A stretch of DNA of 64,000 nt from the NCBI GenBank assembly GCA_050746905.1, contig JBOGNJ010000175.1, forward strand, positions 1 to 64,000. The letters run 5' to 3'. The DNA comes from DAHUXN01 sp050746905. GTDB taxonomy: Bacteria > Acidobacteriota > Terriglobia > Acidiferrales > UBA7541. The notes beneath the pieces were generated by a model. That model had not been told where the DNA came from, did not search any database, and worked only from the letters and a program-made list of their open reading frames with translations. Positions 8,467-17,306 of the stretch are shown piece after piece. The position numbers and the translations under genes are program-made. Numbering within the stretch: position 1 is the stretch's first letter; each line of letters begins with the position of its first letter.

Positions 8467-9051
8467 TCACACTTTTACTTGGACGTTCGCGCGCTCAGCC
8501 TCCTCGGCAGCGAACATGGTCGCCGGTGAAAAACCAAGCATGCCCGCCAAGACATTCCGCGGAAATGTCGCCTGAACGGTATTAAACTTCATTACTTCGT
8601 CGTTGTAGAACTGCCGCGCAAAGGCAATGCGGTCCTCGGTTGACGTGAGCTGTTCCTGCAACAACTGCACGCTCTCCACTGCCCGCAATTGTGGGTACTG
8701 TTCAGCCGCCGCGAACAAATTCGATAGCGCCCCAGTCAATGCGGATTCGACTTGAGCGCGATCGGCGACGGTCGCTTTGCTCGACGCCACTGCTTTCGTG
8801 CGCGCTTCCGTGACGGCCTCGAGCGTCGATCGTTCATGTGTCATGTACCCCTGCACTGCGGAGACAAGATTGGGGATCAAATCGTGGCGGCGCTTCAGTT
8901 GAACATCAATATCCGCCCAGGCGTTCTTAACGCGAACACGCAGAGCCGCCAACGAATTGAATACGGCGATAAACCAGACGAGCAGCATCGCTGCCAACAA
9001 TCCAACGACAATCAGCCATAAGGGTGACACGTTTTGTAGCCTGCCCTCCAT
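8467..9051 (-). CDS. LemA family membrane protein
   Basis: A 194-aa protein with one N-terminal TM helix (about residues 11-32) and then the alpha-helical LemA domain: NSLAALRVRVKNAWADIDVQLKRR is interrupted only by conservative changes, then DLIPNLVSAVQGYMTHER, and near the C terminus FARQFYNDEVMKFNTVQATFP. LemA proteins are anchored in the inner membrane with a helical domain outside. Their role is unclear, but they are often encoded next to membrane metalloproteases. Here the gene starts 12 nt after the stop of an M48-like gene, so they form a pair. Confidence 0.92.
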   Translation of the reverse strand: MEGRLQNVSPLWLIVVGLLAAMLLVWFIAVFNSLAALRVRVKNAWADIDVQLKRRHDLIPNLVSAVQGYMTHERSTLEAVTEARTKAVASSKATVADRAQVESALTGALSNLFAAAEQYPQLRAVESVQLLQEQLTSTEDRIAFARQFYNDEVMKFNTVQATFPRNVLAGMLGFSPATMFAAEEAERANVQVKV

Positions 9052-9063
9052 GAGTGTCCGCCG

Positions 9064-10956
9064 CTAACGATGCAGGAAAACCACAAACAGTTGGTGAATC
9101 ACCGCCATCCAGACCGCCATAAATACGAGGCTCGCCATCGTCATAATGGCGATGAGCAACAGAAACAGCGCCGCGGCGAGCAATGCGAACGGCCCTAGAA
9201 ATACCGACAGCACGGCAATCACGATCCAGGCCTTGCCCCCGTCTGATTCAAGCTCCACATGCGCGCCCATGCGGTCGAGCCGTTTCAGCCGCCGCTTCAA
9301 CGAGGGAAAAAATCCGACGAAACTGCCGTTTGAAACTTCCGAAGATTCGCTCAAATCACTTGCGGCCGGTTGGTTCGTCTTCATCTTGTTGCTGAATTCC
9401 GAGAGACGCTCCAGGGCCGCCTTATCGCCGTGTTGCGCCGGGGCGAGATCGGAAAGATTGGGCAATTCTTCCACAGGTTTGCCGAGCGCCGTTGCCGCAG
9501 CCTGGCGAAACGCCATCATTCGAGCCAGGGCATTTTGATCTCCGGCCATGGCCGCGCGTCCGGTGGCGAAAAGTTCGTTCGTGACAAACGGCATATTGGG
9601 CGACGGTGCGGAGGGCGATACATTGCCAGTGCTGGCATTTTGCGATGCGGCCCAGATTTGCGCGAGCATCTGCTGGTTGGCGGCGTTTGCCTTGGGGTCG
9701 TCCACGCGGTCGCTTCCCGCAGGGTTCACCAGAAATAGATGCGAAGCCCATTCTCCTCCCGAAATCGGGCCGCGGTCAGCATTGAGTTTCCGCAGTGCTT
9801 CCGCAAGCCCGTCCGGATTTCGCGCGAGTTGTACTGCGGAAGCGTCGGCGAGGTATATGCGCTTGCGCCACAGCAGCGCCATGCTCGGTTCCAGCATGCT
9901 GAACGAGAAGAACCACAGCGATAGCTTGATCGCGAGATTGGTAAAGAAAATCGGGAAGAGCAGGAAGTTGCGAATGGACCGAAATATCGATTTCTTGGAT
10001 GAGGTCGTGTCGAGCATCCTGTCGATATCATCTGTTTCAAGGTTTGCGACGCGCGTGAGCAGCGCAGCCACGGCCGCTGCTTCCCGAGCGCTGCCCTCAC
10101 TGTTCTTTTTCGTCGAGAACGCAAAACGGACAATTCGCCACAGCGTGCGGCGCGACCTGCCGCCAAACGGGGAGTTGACGATTGCGATCAGCAGGCCGCA
10201 AGTTTCAAAAACGCTCGTGACTCGAAAAGCGATACGGAGGTCGCCGTTGCCAATGGACGCCACCAAATGCGCAAGCGCGCCTTCTAATTCATCGCGATTG
10301 AGCTGCTCGATTAGTCCTCGCGAAACGATAACGTGCGCATCATTCGGTGATGTTCCGATTGCCGCCGCATTTGCGGCTTGCGCGTCAATCAGCATGATGC
10401 GGGGCACCGGCAAACCCGCGGCTATGGCCATTTCCTGCACCACGTCAGACAATTGCAATTCTCTCAGGTCCGATGGATTCGGTTCGCGCGCTTTCAGCGC
10501 CAGCAGCGCTCCGCCAACGCCCGCGCGCCGGAATAAGGCATTCACGCCCAGCCACAGCCCAACGGACAAAATCGCGCCGGGCAAAAGCAACACGGCCACG
10601 CCCAGCGCAAGCGCCTGCGGATTGGCAGGCTTGCCCTGCAGCAATGCGCCTAACGCGACCATTCCGTAGCGGGCGACTTCGCGGGCAAGCTGCCAAAAAG
10701 CGGGCGGCAGCGGCGTCCAAAGATTGACGATATCCGCGACGATCAATGCAGCGGCATAGAGCAGCGGTGTGATAGTTAGCGCCAACGGAATGCCCATCAC
10801 CATTGCGGCCGCGACCGACACGGCGGAAAGCCGCCAAGTCGCGCGACGGTTTCGTTTTTGCGCTTCGAAAAAACTCTCGCGGTCGCGAGGGCCAATCATC
10901 GGAGCTGCAGTTGTGCCGGCGTTCATGGAAGCATCACCCATCTTTGCACTTTGCAT
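9064..10956 (-). CDS. M48-like membrane protein with degenerate zinc site (probable pseudopeptidase)
   Basis: A 630-aa polytopic membrane protein with TM helices near residues 45-70 and 115-140, in the middle, and at the C terminus (AWIVIAVLSVFLGPFALL). The central region matches the M48/HtpX peptidase core: VPRIMLIDAQAANAAAIGTS, HVIVSRGLIEQLNRDELEGA, then AHLVASIGNGD where AHExxHxxxxD is expected. His230 remains, but Glu231 is Leu and His234 is Ser, so zinc hydrolysis by the usual mechanism looks impossible. It is 12 nt upstream of lemA. The pairing suggests a conserved LemA partner with a structural or regulatory role. Start could also be an internal ATG at 10926. Confidence 0.85.
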   Translation of the reverse strand: MQSAKMGDASMNAGTTAAPMIGPRDRESFFEAQKRNRRATWRLSAVSVAAAMVMGIPLALTITPLLYAAALIVADIVNLWTPLPPAFWQLAREVARYGMVALGALLQGKPANPQALALGVAVLLLPGAILSVGLWLGVNALFRRAGVGGALLALKAREPNPSDLRELQLSDVVQEMAIAAGLPVPRIMLIDAQAANAAAIGTSPNDAHVIVSRGLIEQLNRDELEGALAHLVASIGNGDLRIAFRVTSVFETCGLLIAIVNSPFGGRSRRTLWRIVRFAFSTKKNSEGSAREAAAVAALLTRVANLETDDIDRMLDTTSSKKSIFRSIRNFLLFPIFFTNLAIKLSLWFFSFSMLEPSMALLWRKRIYLADASAVQLARNPDGLAEALRKLNADRGPISGGEWASHLFLVNPAGSDRVDDPKANAANQQMLAQIWAASQNASTGNVSPSAPSPNMPFVTNELFATGRAAMAGDQNALARMMAFRQAAATALGKPVEELPNLSDLAPAQHGDKAALERLSEFSNKMKTNQPAASDLSESSEVSNGSFVGFFPSLKRRLKRLDRMGAHVELESDGGKAWIVIAVLSVFLGPFALLAAALFLLLIAIMTMASLVFMAVWMAVIHQLFVVFLHR

Positions 10957-11042
10957 TTTTCTTCAGCTTCAGCGCCTTGGTTTCCGAGCAGGCCGCCTTG
11001 AACTGCGAATAGCTGGCCTCATGCAAGGTCACCTGCATGTCC

Positions 11043-11273
11043 TCAGTTTGCGAAGGTAAGACGGGTAGTTTTCGACTTCATTAGGCCCCAGCCCTCCCAA
11101 TATCCCAGCGGATGAAAGCTTCCGCCCATAAAAAACGCCCAGGGGTTCAGAGCAGCGTAAATCAGCAGCACCGCTACGCAGATCCCAATTAACGCGAGCA
11201 TCTGCCCGAGGCATCCTAATCGGAAGTGAGGTTTTCCCTGGAAAGACTGTGCGCGTTGGGCGATATTTTCCAT
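11043..11273 (-). CDS. Small single-TM protein, possibly truncated
   Basis: A 76-aa product with one TM helix (CLGQMLALIGICVAVLLIYA) followed by LNPWAFFMGGSFHPLGYWEG and WGLM. The aromatic/Gly-rich patch looks like the start of a larger extracytoplasmic domain, yet the frame stops 12 residues later. In the adjacent frame ENYPSYLRKLRT continues for a few codons, so a frameshift or decay is possible. It is the first gene downstream of the lipoprotein array and upstream of the M48/LemA pair. Function unknown. Confidence 0.45.
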   Translation of the reverse strand: MENIAQRAQSFQGKPHFRLGCLGQMLALIGICVAVLLIYAALNPWAFFMGGSFHPLGYWEGWGLMKSKTTRLTFAN

Positions 11274-11322
11274 GATATTTTCTTCAGCGCCAGATACCGC
11301 GAATTGAGAGACGTGCGAAACG

Positions 11323-12009
11323 TCAACGCTTGGTCACATTCTCCTCGTAATGTTCCTTCTCCACGCTCCCGTCATGGAGGTGCTGTTCCACGTCAAGAAC
11401 GAACTTCACAGGACATCCGTCCGGCGTCACCCAGGCGGAGCCTTTCACAAACCCGTTCGCGCCCAGAATATTTTTGATCAAGGAGGCATCGGCAGGCGTG
11501 TCTCGTGAAGTGTCTATCGCGTATTTGATTGTGGATTCGCCGTTTACATTTTCCGTACCGGTGCGCGCCGTAGCTGATGAGTTGTTCACGAGTGCGAATG
11601 TGCTCGCGGGAAGCGGCCCAGTCAAAAGGAGCATGGCCGTGTTCCAACTGGTGTTATCGGAGCGAACCGCATGAATCGCGCGCGTGCCGGAACTGTCGAT
11701 CACCGTGCCGGCAATGGAATCCAGACTCACGTCGGCTTCCCAGTCAGCATTTGTCTGCGGCGGGACAATTTTCTTGTATGACCAGTGAAACGGCGCGGGC
11801 GCTTTTTGGATGCGGTCCGCCGCGCACTCGAGATCAATCCCTGGGTCATCACTGGCTGGAGCTGTAGCCACGGCCTTTGATGGAGCTTGGGCGGTGCCTT
11901 CCTGGGACCCCGGAGGAACAGGCGAGTTACATCCGAAAACTACGGCGAGTAACAGCCCGGCCAGTGGCCATGCAAGCAAGCGTAACTTGTGAAGCGCCGT
12001 TCGGTTCAT
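11323..12009 (-). CDS. Exported lipoprotein, paralogue A of a three-member local family
   Basis: A 228-aa protein with a lipobox signal peptide (LLAVVFGC, predicted lipidation at Cys27). A Pro/Ala/Ser-rich linker follows, then a domain with PAPFHWSYKK, WEADVSLDSI, HAVRSDNTSWNTAM, ENVNGESTIKYAIDT, KGSAWVTPDGCPVKFVLD and VEKEHYEENVTKR. The same ordered blocks occur in the proteins at 14990-15658 and 17922-18613, so these are paralogues. The pattern of two cysteines (about residues 60 and 202) suggests a disulfide. An SD (AAGAGAG) precedes the ATG. I do not recognise a characterised family; an outer-membrane or periplasmic lipoprotein is the limit of inference. Confidence 0.8.
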   Translation of the reverse strand: MNRTALHKLRLLAWPLAGLLLAVVFGCNSPVPPGSQEGTAQAPSKAVATAPASDDPGIDLECAADRIQKAPAPFHWSYKKIVPPQTNADWEADVSLDSIAGTVIDSSGTRAIHAVRSDNTSWNTAMLLLTGPLPASTFALVNNSSATARTGTENVNGESTIKYAIDTSRDTPADASLIKNILGANGFVKGSAWVTPDGCPVKFVLDVEQHLHDGSVEKEHYEENVTKR

Positions 12010-12130
12010 GTGCTGGCTCTCTTTCTGCGGTTACGACCGAAGACGCCAGGACGGAATCCCGCCATTTCGTGCTGCCACGGCTAGGTCACAGCCGATTCTG
12101 ACGGCGTCCTGGTCGCGCTAGCTTTTCCTC

Positions 12131-12733
12131 TTAATTTTCATCTTTAGCAGAGCACGTCGCGCCGAGCCACTTGGAATCGAATTTCACGCTCGAATTCATC
12201 GTGCGCCCGCCCATTGTGGCACTGCCCGTGCCCGTTCCGGTCGCATGCTCTTGATCCGCCGCGTGAATTTTCATCGTGTAGGTCATGCTTGCTTCGCCTG
12301 AGCAGGTTTCTTGGAGCACGGCATCTGTGCTCGTTGATTTCAGCAGGGTTCCATGGCAGTGGATATTTTCATCGTTGGCGTTTTCGTTGCCAAAGGGATC
12401 GGTGGCCAGGTCCTCTTGCGTCAGGCAGCTCTTTTTCGTGAGCGTCGAAGTATGTCCACCAGCCTGGTTCTGCATCGCCGCCTCGTACCTCGCCCGCTGT
12501 TCGGGCGTCAACTTGGCAGCCACTTCCGGCGGTAAGCCTAAGCCGCCAGAGACGGTTATCGTCGTGGTGCTTTGCCACAGGCCCAGTTTCACATCCATTG
12601 GAACCCGATTTACACCCGGCGCCTTCGACGCCGCACTTTTTGAGGGCGTCCTTTGCTCCGGTTTCTCCTGGGTCTGCGCCAACAGCACCGTCGCCGACAA
12701 ACAAAAAGCGCCCAACAAAATCATTGTTCGCAT
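12131..12733 (-). CDS. DUF3617-like secreted protein
   Basis: A 200-aa protein with a signal peptide (MRTMILLGAFCLSATVLLAQ) and a strong SD (AAGGAGGAA). The mature part follows the DUF3617 plan: VKLGLWQSTTTITVSGG, a central Gln-rich helix (LTPEQRARYEAAM), KKSCLTQEDLATDPF, then HCHGTLLKSTSTDAVLQETC, MTYTMKIHAADQEHATGTGT and a closing GATC. The paired cysteines are typical of this periplasmic family, whose function is unknown. It lies between lipoprotein A and the OmpA-fusion gene. A second, more divergent relative is at 18610-19074. Confidence 0.82.
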   Translation of the reverse strand: MRTMILLGAFCLSATVLLAQTQEKPEQRTPSKSAASKAPGVNRVPMDVKLGLWQSTTTITVSGGLGLPPEVAAKLTPEQRARYEAAMQNQAGGHTSTLTKKSCLTQEDLATDPFGNENANDENIHCHGTLLKSTSTDAVLQETCSGEASMTYTMKIHAADQEHATGTGTGSATMGGRTMNSSVKFDSKWLGATCSAKDEN

Positions 12734-12786
12734 TTCCTTCCTCCTTGAGAATTTTGTTAAATCCCGGACACCCTTCTATAACCTTG

Positions 12787-14913
12787 CTATTGCTTTGCAG
12801 CAAGCGCAACTTCGACGCGGCGATTCAACGCTCTTCCGTTGGCCGTTGAATTGTCCGCAACCGGCCGCGTCGCGCCAAACCCTTGCGGAACCAGGCGATT
12901 CACCTCCACGCCGTGCGCTTTCAACCACGTGACAACAGACTTGGCGCGCGACTCGGAAAGCGGCTGATTGAGAGCGGCATTGCCCTGATTGTCCGTGTGC
13001 CCGGCGATAAACCAGCGCGATCCAGGATGATTGTTGATCAGCCCGAGGACCGCATTGAGCGCCGGAGTGCTGTCTGGCCTGAGCTTTGCCGAACCCGTGT
13101 CGAAATGAATACCGTAAATCGTCGCCGTGCCGGTCCGCGCGATGGATTGCTCCAGAGCCGCCGTGCTTTCCTGATGGCGATGGAGTTGAATTTCGGCATT
13201 GCCGCTTTGGCCGGCCACCAAATCCACGGGCACGGAGTTTTCGTCGTAACCCGGGGCGTTGGCCGTCGCGGTTACCAGTCCCGCCGGCATTCCCGCCAGC
13301 TTGCATTTTCCAAGTCGGTCGGTCGCGGCCGATTCGAGCGCGGCGGTCACCGTCGCGCCCGTAATTGGCGTGTGCTTGTCCGCGTCCACCACGCTAGCAG
13401 TAAGCGACACCTGATATTTGAAATTGTGCGGATTCACCAGAATGCGCACGAAGTCAACTGCGTAACCGTCCGGCACGTGCGTCGTGGGATCATCAATCAG
13501 CAGCTTGACCGTGCCCGACTTCAGCAAGGGGAAATATTCCGGCAGCAGTTTCAAACTCACCAGTTTGCCGATGGGTCCGCTCTGGTCCAGCGCGTTTATC
13601 GCGTACTCGAAACTCGGAATCCGCGTGCCGTTCAAGCTCACCTGGAAATGCGAATGCATGGGCACAGGTTGAAAATCATCCGTGAAAAGCTGAAACAAGA
13701 CTGCGTCGATTTTGCTTGGCAGCGTGCCCACGGCCAAGACAATCGGCGTCGGCGTCGTTAGTTCGCGGTCGCGTGTACATCCCGCCGCACTCGAGGGCGG
13801 CACCACGAGGTAGGCTGGTTTTTGGTCTCGTAGGCTAGCCGGTATAGGGTCCGGTATATTATTTGGCAGCGCATTTCGTATTCCATAGCATTCTCCGAGC
13901 GCGCCGCTATACCCGTCGCCTCCGATCTGCTTCACAACGGAATCGATCACGATTCGATCCGCCTGACCGGTGACGTGCTCTGTGACCATGTGCACCGGCA
14001 TTACACTAGTGCCCAACATTATGCGGTCCGTTCCATCTGGTGCTCCGGCTGGAATATTGTTGATGTCCGGCCATTGGTGAGGCGGCGTCGACTGGCCGGA
14101 AAACGGATCGAATCCCGTTGGCCATCCGAAGCCAAGATTATTGATGTCTCCCGTGCGCACGACCAAGTCCGCTTCAGCCCCACCTTCCGTGCGTTCGTAT
14201 TTCAATGCCCAGTCGTGCGCCTGTGTGCCTGTAGCGGCAACCGGCACTACCGGATCGGCCTTAGGCATCGGATGGGCCTCAGCCTCAGTCTTTGGAGCGC
14301 TGGCAGGCACCAGCTTGCCGTTCGCGTCAAGCGTATATCCGTATGGCGCCGCAGGTGCTGAAGCCGCGGCAGCGGGCGCATTAGTCGGAATCGCCGCTTG
14401 CCGCTTCGCCTTTTGGGACATTTTGTCTGCCGCTGCGGCTAGATCAGCAATGCTTTTCTGAGTGTTGTCTGCCGACTCGAGTTCGGCGACTTTCTGTTTT
14501 GCCCGATGCGTAGCGTAGATGAACCCCGCCACCACGACGACGACGAGGAGCACAACAACGGCCCCGGCGGCTATCGCAATTCTCGGAATGGGCGCCGTCG
14601 ATTTCGCAGCGGGAGCAACGGTCGCCAGCGGCGCCACGGACCGCGGCGCGGCTTTGGGCGTTGCGCTGCTGGAGGCATCCACCGACGCTACTCCTGCGGA
14701 ATCGCCGGCGCTACCTGCGGCGGTGTTTGAGCTGATGCCTGCGGGTGCGCCGCATTTCGTGCAGAACTTGCTTCCCGATAGAGGTGTGCCGCAACTCGTG
14801 CAATAGCGGCTGGCGGGCGACGCGGCCGCATCACTTCGCCGCGCTCCGCACTTCGTGCAAAACGCATCGTGCTCAGTCAGAGCCGTTCCACACTGGCTAC
14901 AAGTCGTCGCCAT
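12787..14913 (-). CDS. Double zinc-ribbon / TM / OmpA-domain fusion protein
   Basis: A 708-aa multidomain protein. Residues 5-55 hold two zinc ribbons with four CxxC pairs (CSQCG, CTKCG, CTSCG, CTKCG). A single TM helix (about 112-135) follows a Ser/Ala/Pro-rich linker. A large unrecognised region follows (about 200-480, with HDWALKYERTEGGAEADLVV and MHSHFQVSLNGTRIPSFEYA), then an Ig/carboxypeptidase-regulatory-like repeat (ITGATVTAALESAATDRLGK). The last 110 residues are an OmpA-like peptidoglycan-binding domain (IHFDTGSAKLRPDS, IAGHTDNQG, SRAKSVVTWL, GFGATRPVADN). Topology implies a cytosolic ribbon and periplasmic OmpA domain. ATG 14913 follows a G-rich SD; GTG 14916 is in frame. Confidence 0.85.
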   Translation of the reverse strand: MATTCSQCGTALTEHDAFCTKCGARRSDAAASPASRYCTSCGTPLSGSKFCTKCGAPAGISSNTAAGSAGDSAGVASVDASSSATPKAAPRSVAPLATVAPAAKSTAPIPRIAIAAGAVVVLLVVVVVAGFIYATHRAKQKVAELESADNTQKSIADLAAAADKMSQKAKRQAAIPTNAPAAAASAPAAPYGYTLDANGKLVPASAPKTEAEAHPMPKADPVVPVAATGTQAHDWALKYERTEGGAEADLVVRTGDINNLGFGWPTGFDPFSGQSTPPHQWPDINNIPAGAPDGTDRIMLGTSVMPVHMVTEHVTGQADRIVIDSVVKQIGGDGYSGALGECYGIRNALPNNIPDPIPASLRDQKPAYLVVPPSSAAGCTRDRELTTPTPIVLAVGTLPSKIDAVLFQLFTDDFQPVPMHSHFQVSLNGTRIPSFEYAINALDQSGPIGKLVSLKLLPEYFPLLKSGTVKLLIDDPTTHVPDGYAVDFVRILVNPHNFKYQVSLTASVVDADKHTPITGATVTAALESAATDRLGKCKLAGMPAGLVTATANAPGYDENSVPVDLVAGQSGNAEIQLHRHQESTAALEQSIARTGTATIYGIHFDTGSAKLRPDSTPALNAVLGLINNHPGSRWFIAGHTDNQGNAALNQPLSESRAKSVVTWLKAHGVEVNRLVPQGFGATRPVADNSTANGRALNRRVEVALAAKQ

Positions 14914-14989
14914 CACAACCCCCGGTTACGAGTGCATCGCAAATTCAGCCGCACATTCTTGGCCTAGCAAATCGGCGCCTCAGCAGACC

Positions 14990-15658
14990 TCATTTCTTGA
15001 CCCTCGCAATTTCGAAATGCCTTTTCTCGACGGCGCCGTTTGTTTGAGAAAGTCCCTCATCCAGAATGACTTTCACAGCGCAACCATCCTGGCCCATCCA
15101 GATCGTGCCCTTTTCAAAGCTGCCAGGGCCAAAGAGAGTCTCGAATGTGTTCTGGTCCGAGGAACTGGCGCCGGCGGAATCGATGGCGTATTTCGTGACG
15201 GCATAGCCGTTCAAATTTTCGGCGCCCTTGGGGACGATTACGGAAGTGCCCTCGATACCGGCGAGCCTGCCGGTCATGCCGGTGAAGCTCAAACTGGACA
15301 GCCCGAGGAGCGCGTTGTTCCAACTGTTCTCGTCTGAGCGCACGGCGTGAAGCGAGTGGGATCCGGATTGATCCTTAAACACGATGTCCATGGCCTGAGG
15401 CGTGACGTCCGCTTCGTGGTCCACCGAGACGGAAGAGTCCGAGTACTTGTATGAGTAGTGGAAAGGCTCAGTAGGCTTATCGACATGGTCTAGCATGCAA
15501 CCAACATCAAGGTGAGCACTGGAGCCGTCGGCAGAGGCCTGCCCCGCGCCGTTTGACGATGGCCCGCTGCTGCATCCGGATGCAACCAGCAACGCCAGCG
15601 CGGCCACGACCGCCAGGCCACCCCGCGAAAATGGTTTGGCACTTGCGAAAGATCTCAT
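14990..15658 (-). CDS. Exported lipoprotein, paralogue B
   Basis: A 222-aa protein with lipobox LLVASGC (predicted lipidation at Cys29). It aligns block by block with paralogue A: EPFHYSYKYSD, HEADVTPQAMD, LHAVRSDENSWNNALLGL, AENLNGYAVTKYAIDS, FEKGTIWMGQDGCAVKVILD, GAVEKRHFEIARVKK. An SD (GGGAGA) precedes the ATG. It sits between the OmpA-fusion gene (downstream) and the 514-aa lipoprotein gene (upstream). Function unknown; co-occurrence with an OmpA-domain anchor suggests an outer-membrane or periplasmic location. Confidence 0.8.
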   Translation of the reverse strand: MRSFASAKPFSRGGLAVVAALALLVASGCSSGPSSNGAGQASADGSSAHLDVGCMLDHVDKPTEPFHYSYKYSDSSVSVDHEADVTPQAMDIVFKDQSGSHSLHAVRSDENSWNNALLGLSSLSFTGMTGRLAGIEGTSVIVPKGAENLNGYAVTKYAIDSAGASSSDQNTFETLFGPGSFEKGTIWMGQDGCAVKVILDEGLSQTNGAVEKRHFEIARVKK

Positions 15659-15691
15659 CTCGTTTCTCCCTTTCTTACCGTGTCCACTACC

Positions 15692-17236
15692 CTATTTCTG
15701 TCCGCACGCATCGATGTCCGGGTCTCGTATTGTCTTGCTGGTCTTGTATAGGTCGAGTTTGGGAGCTTCACCCTTGATGGCGAGCAATTGAGCGTCAGCG
15801 CCGGCCTGCGCGAAAAAATTCAGGTGGGTCATCGAACAAGGCACAATGCTCAAGGGTCCGGATCCGGCGTAGTCGAATTCGGTTACGAGTTGCACATATG
15901 CGGCGCCCTCGATCTTGAAAAAGTCTTCTTTGACTTTCTTGATCAAACCGCCCAGACCGGCTGCTTCAAGTGCTTCCGCGGCTTTATCGAGGATTGCTCC
16001 AGGAACCGCTTCCTGAATCGCTTCCTTGATGCTTTCCGTTTCCAGAGAAATGGAAACCTTCGGCGCGTCAATCGCAAGTACCACACCGTGCGCCGCCAGG
16101 GATTCCGCCGTGGTTTTCTCCAGCGCCGGCTCCCCGGTCATTGTTCCTTCGGGCATGTTCTGCGAACCGCCGTTCTCTGCTCCGTGAACGGACAAGCCCC
16201 CCGTGCCATCAAAGGTGACGTCGAGCCCTCCTTCCGCGGCGTCCTTTTTGCCTCCAAAGCCAGGCTTGAAAATCAGGGCCTCGTCGATTCGAAAGAGCAA
16301 CGGCAGGCCGTAAACATCAAAAACGTCCTTCGCAAATGGGGGCAGTTTCAGACGCGATTCTCCAATGCCGCCGTTCTCGCCGCTTGTCAGTACTCCCCAA
16401 GAAACGTGTAGTTTGCCCTGCAGTGGCGTGTTGTATTCGAAATCTTGGATCGCGCCACCGGAAACCACAGCTTTGAACGCCGTAGTGATCTTGCTCAATT
16501 CCCCTTTAATCTTGATACTGGCTGTAAGGCCGGCGAGCTTTTTGCCAACGTCCAGAGATAATGAAAATCCTTCACCCTCGGGTTCGCCTTCTACTTCAAA
16601 TTCCCAATTATCGATTTCTCCCTTTGTGTGAAGGCCTATCGAGGCTTTGTTCTCTTCGCTCGCATAAACGGTAGGAAAAAAACTGGCGCGGAGCTTTGCC
16701 AGCAAATCAGGCGGGCGAAATTGAGGCAACGCCTGCGCGCTCATTTTGCGGAAGTCGATGGGAACGGAAAATTCAATTTTTCCATCCTTTATGAAGTCGG
16801 TAAGAGCAGCCTCGTCGGTTACCACGGCGATCTGAGCGCCCTGATTCACCGTCCCGACTACGCGACGGACGCCGAGGTGCTCAAGGAACATGATTTTTCC
16901 TTCTTTGAGATCGCGAATGCGCGGATCCGAGGCCTCAAAAAGGAACACTTTGGCGTCACTGCTGACGCTTTTAAGAGTTCGCTGGACAGTGGGAAGATCG
17001 ATGCGCACCGTGTTCGGCGTGTAGGTGACATCAAAAACAGTTCCCGGCATGTTGCGCAAATCAAGAAATTGACTCGGCACACCCGTCGCGCTCGTCGAAC
17101 CCGTCTGAGCCATGGAAGTGGTTTTCTGTTTGCAACCCGAGACTGCGAACAGAGCCACTGCGAACATTGCCATCACGGGCCGCAAGGTGATGCCGATCTT
17201 CGGCCAATCACAAAATCCCCGAACTGGTAGCTTCAT
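15692..17236 (-). CDS. Large exported lipoprotein of unknown function
   Basis: The chosen start is the ATG at 17236, preceded by GGAGG at good spacing; the open frame extends 34 codons further but would overlap the upstream zinc-ribbon gene. The 514-aa product has a signal peptide ending FAVALFAVSGC (lipobox). The mature protein carries an N-terminal part that looks like a hydrophobic-core alpha/beta domain (VFLFEASDPRIRDLKEGKIM, GAQIAVVTDEAALTDFI), then a beta-rich middle with repeated acidic/Gly segments, and near the C terminus an amphipathic helix (EAIQEAVPGAILDKAAEALE). I do not recognise the family. Position in the array suggests a shared envelope function. Confidence 0.75.
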   Translation of the reverse strand: MKLPVRGFCDWPKIGITLRPVMAMFAVALFAVSGCKQKTTSMAQTGSTSATGVPSQFLDLRNMPGTVFDVTYTPNTVRIDLPTVQRTLKSVSSDAKVFLFEASDPRIRDLKEGKIMFLEHLGVRRVVGTVNQGAQIAVVTDEAALTDFIKDGKIEFSVPIDFRKMSAQALPQFRPPDLLAKLRASFFPTVYASEENKASIGLHTKGEIDNWEFEVEGEPEGEGFSLSLDVGKKLAGLTASIKIKGELSKITTAFKAVVSGGAIQDFEYNTPLQGKLHVSWGVLTSGENGGIGESRLKLPPFAKDVFDVYGLPLLFRIDEALIFKPGFGGKKDAAEGGLDVTFDGTGGLSVHGAENGGSQNMPEGTMTGEPALEKTTAESLAAHGVVLAIDAPKVSISLETESIKEAIQEAVPGAILDKAAEALEAAGLGGLIKKVKEDFFKIEGAAYVQLVTEFDYAGSGPLSIVPCSMTHLNFFAQAGADAQLLAIKGEAPKLDLYKTSKTIRDPDIDACGQK

Positions 17237-17306
17237 TGAGACCTCCGCAACCCCTTGTTTCGATCGTCGGTCAGCGACGGGCTCCGTTTTTTCGATCCGA
17301 CTCTTG

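Noticed and set aside
9548..10669. Plus-strand open frame of 373 codons
   Set aside because: Antisense to the M48-like gene, Ser/Arg-rich, without domain or SD.
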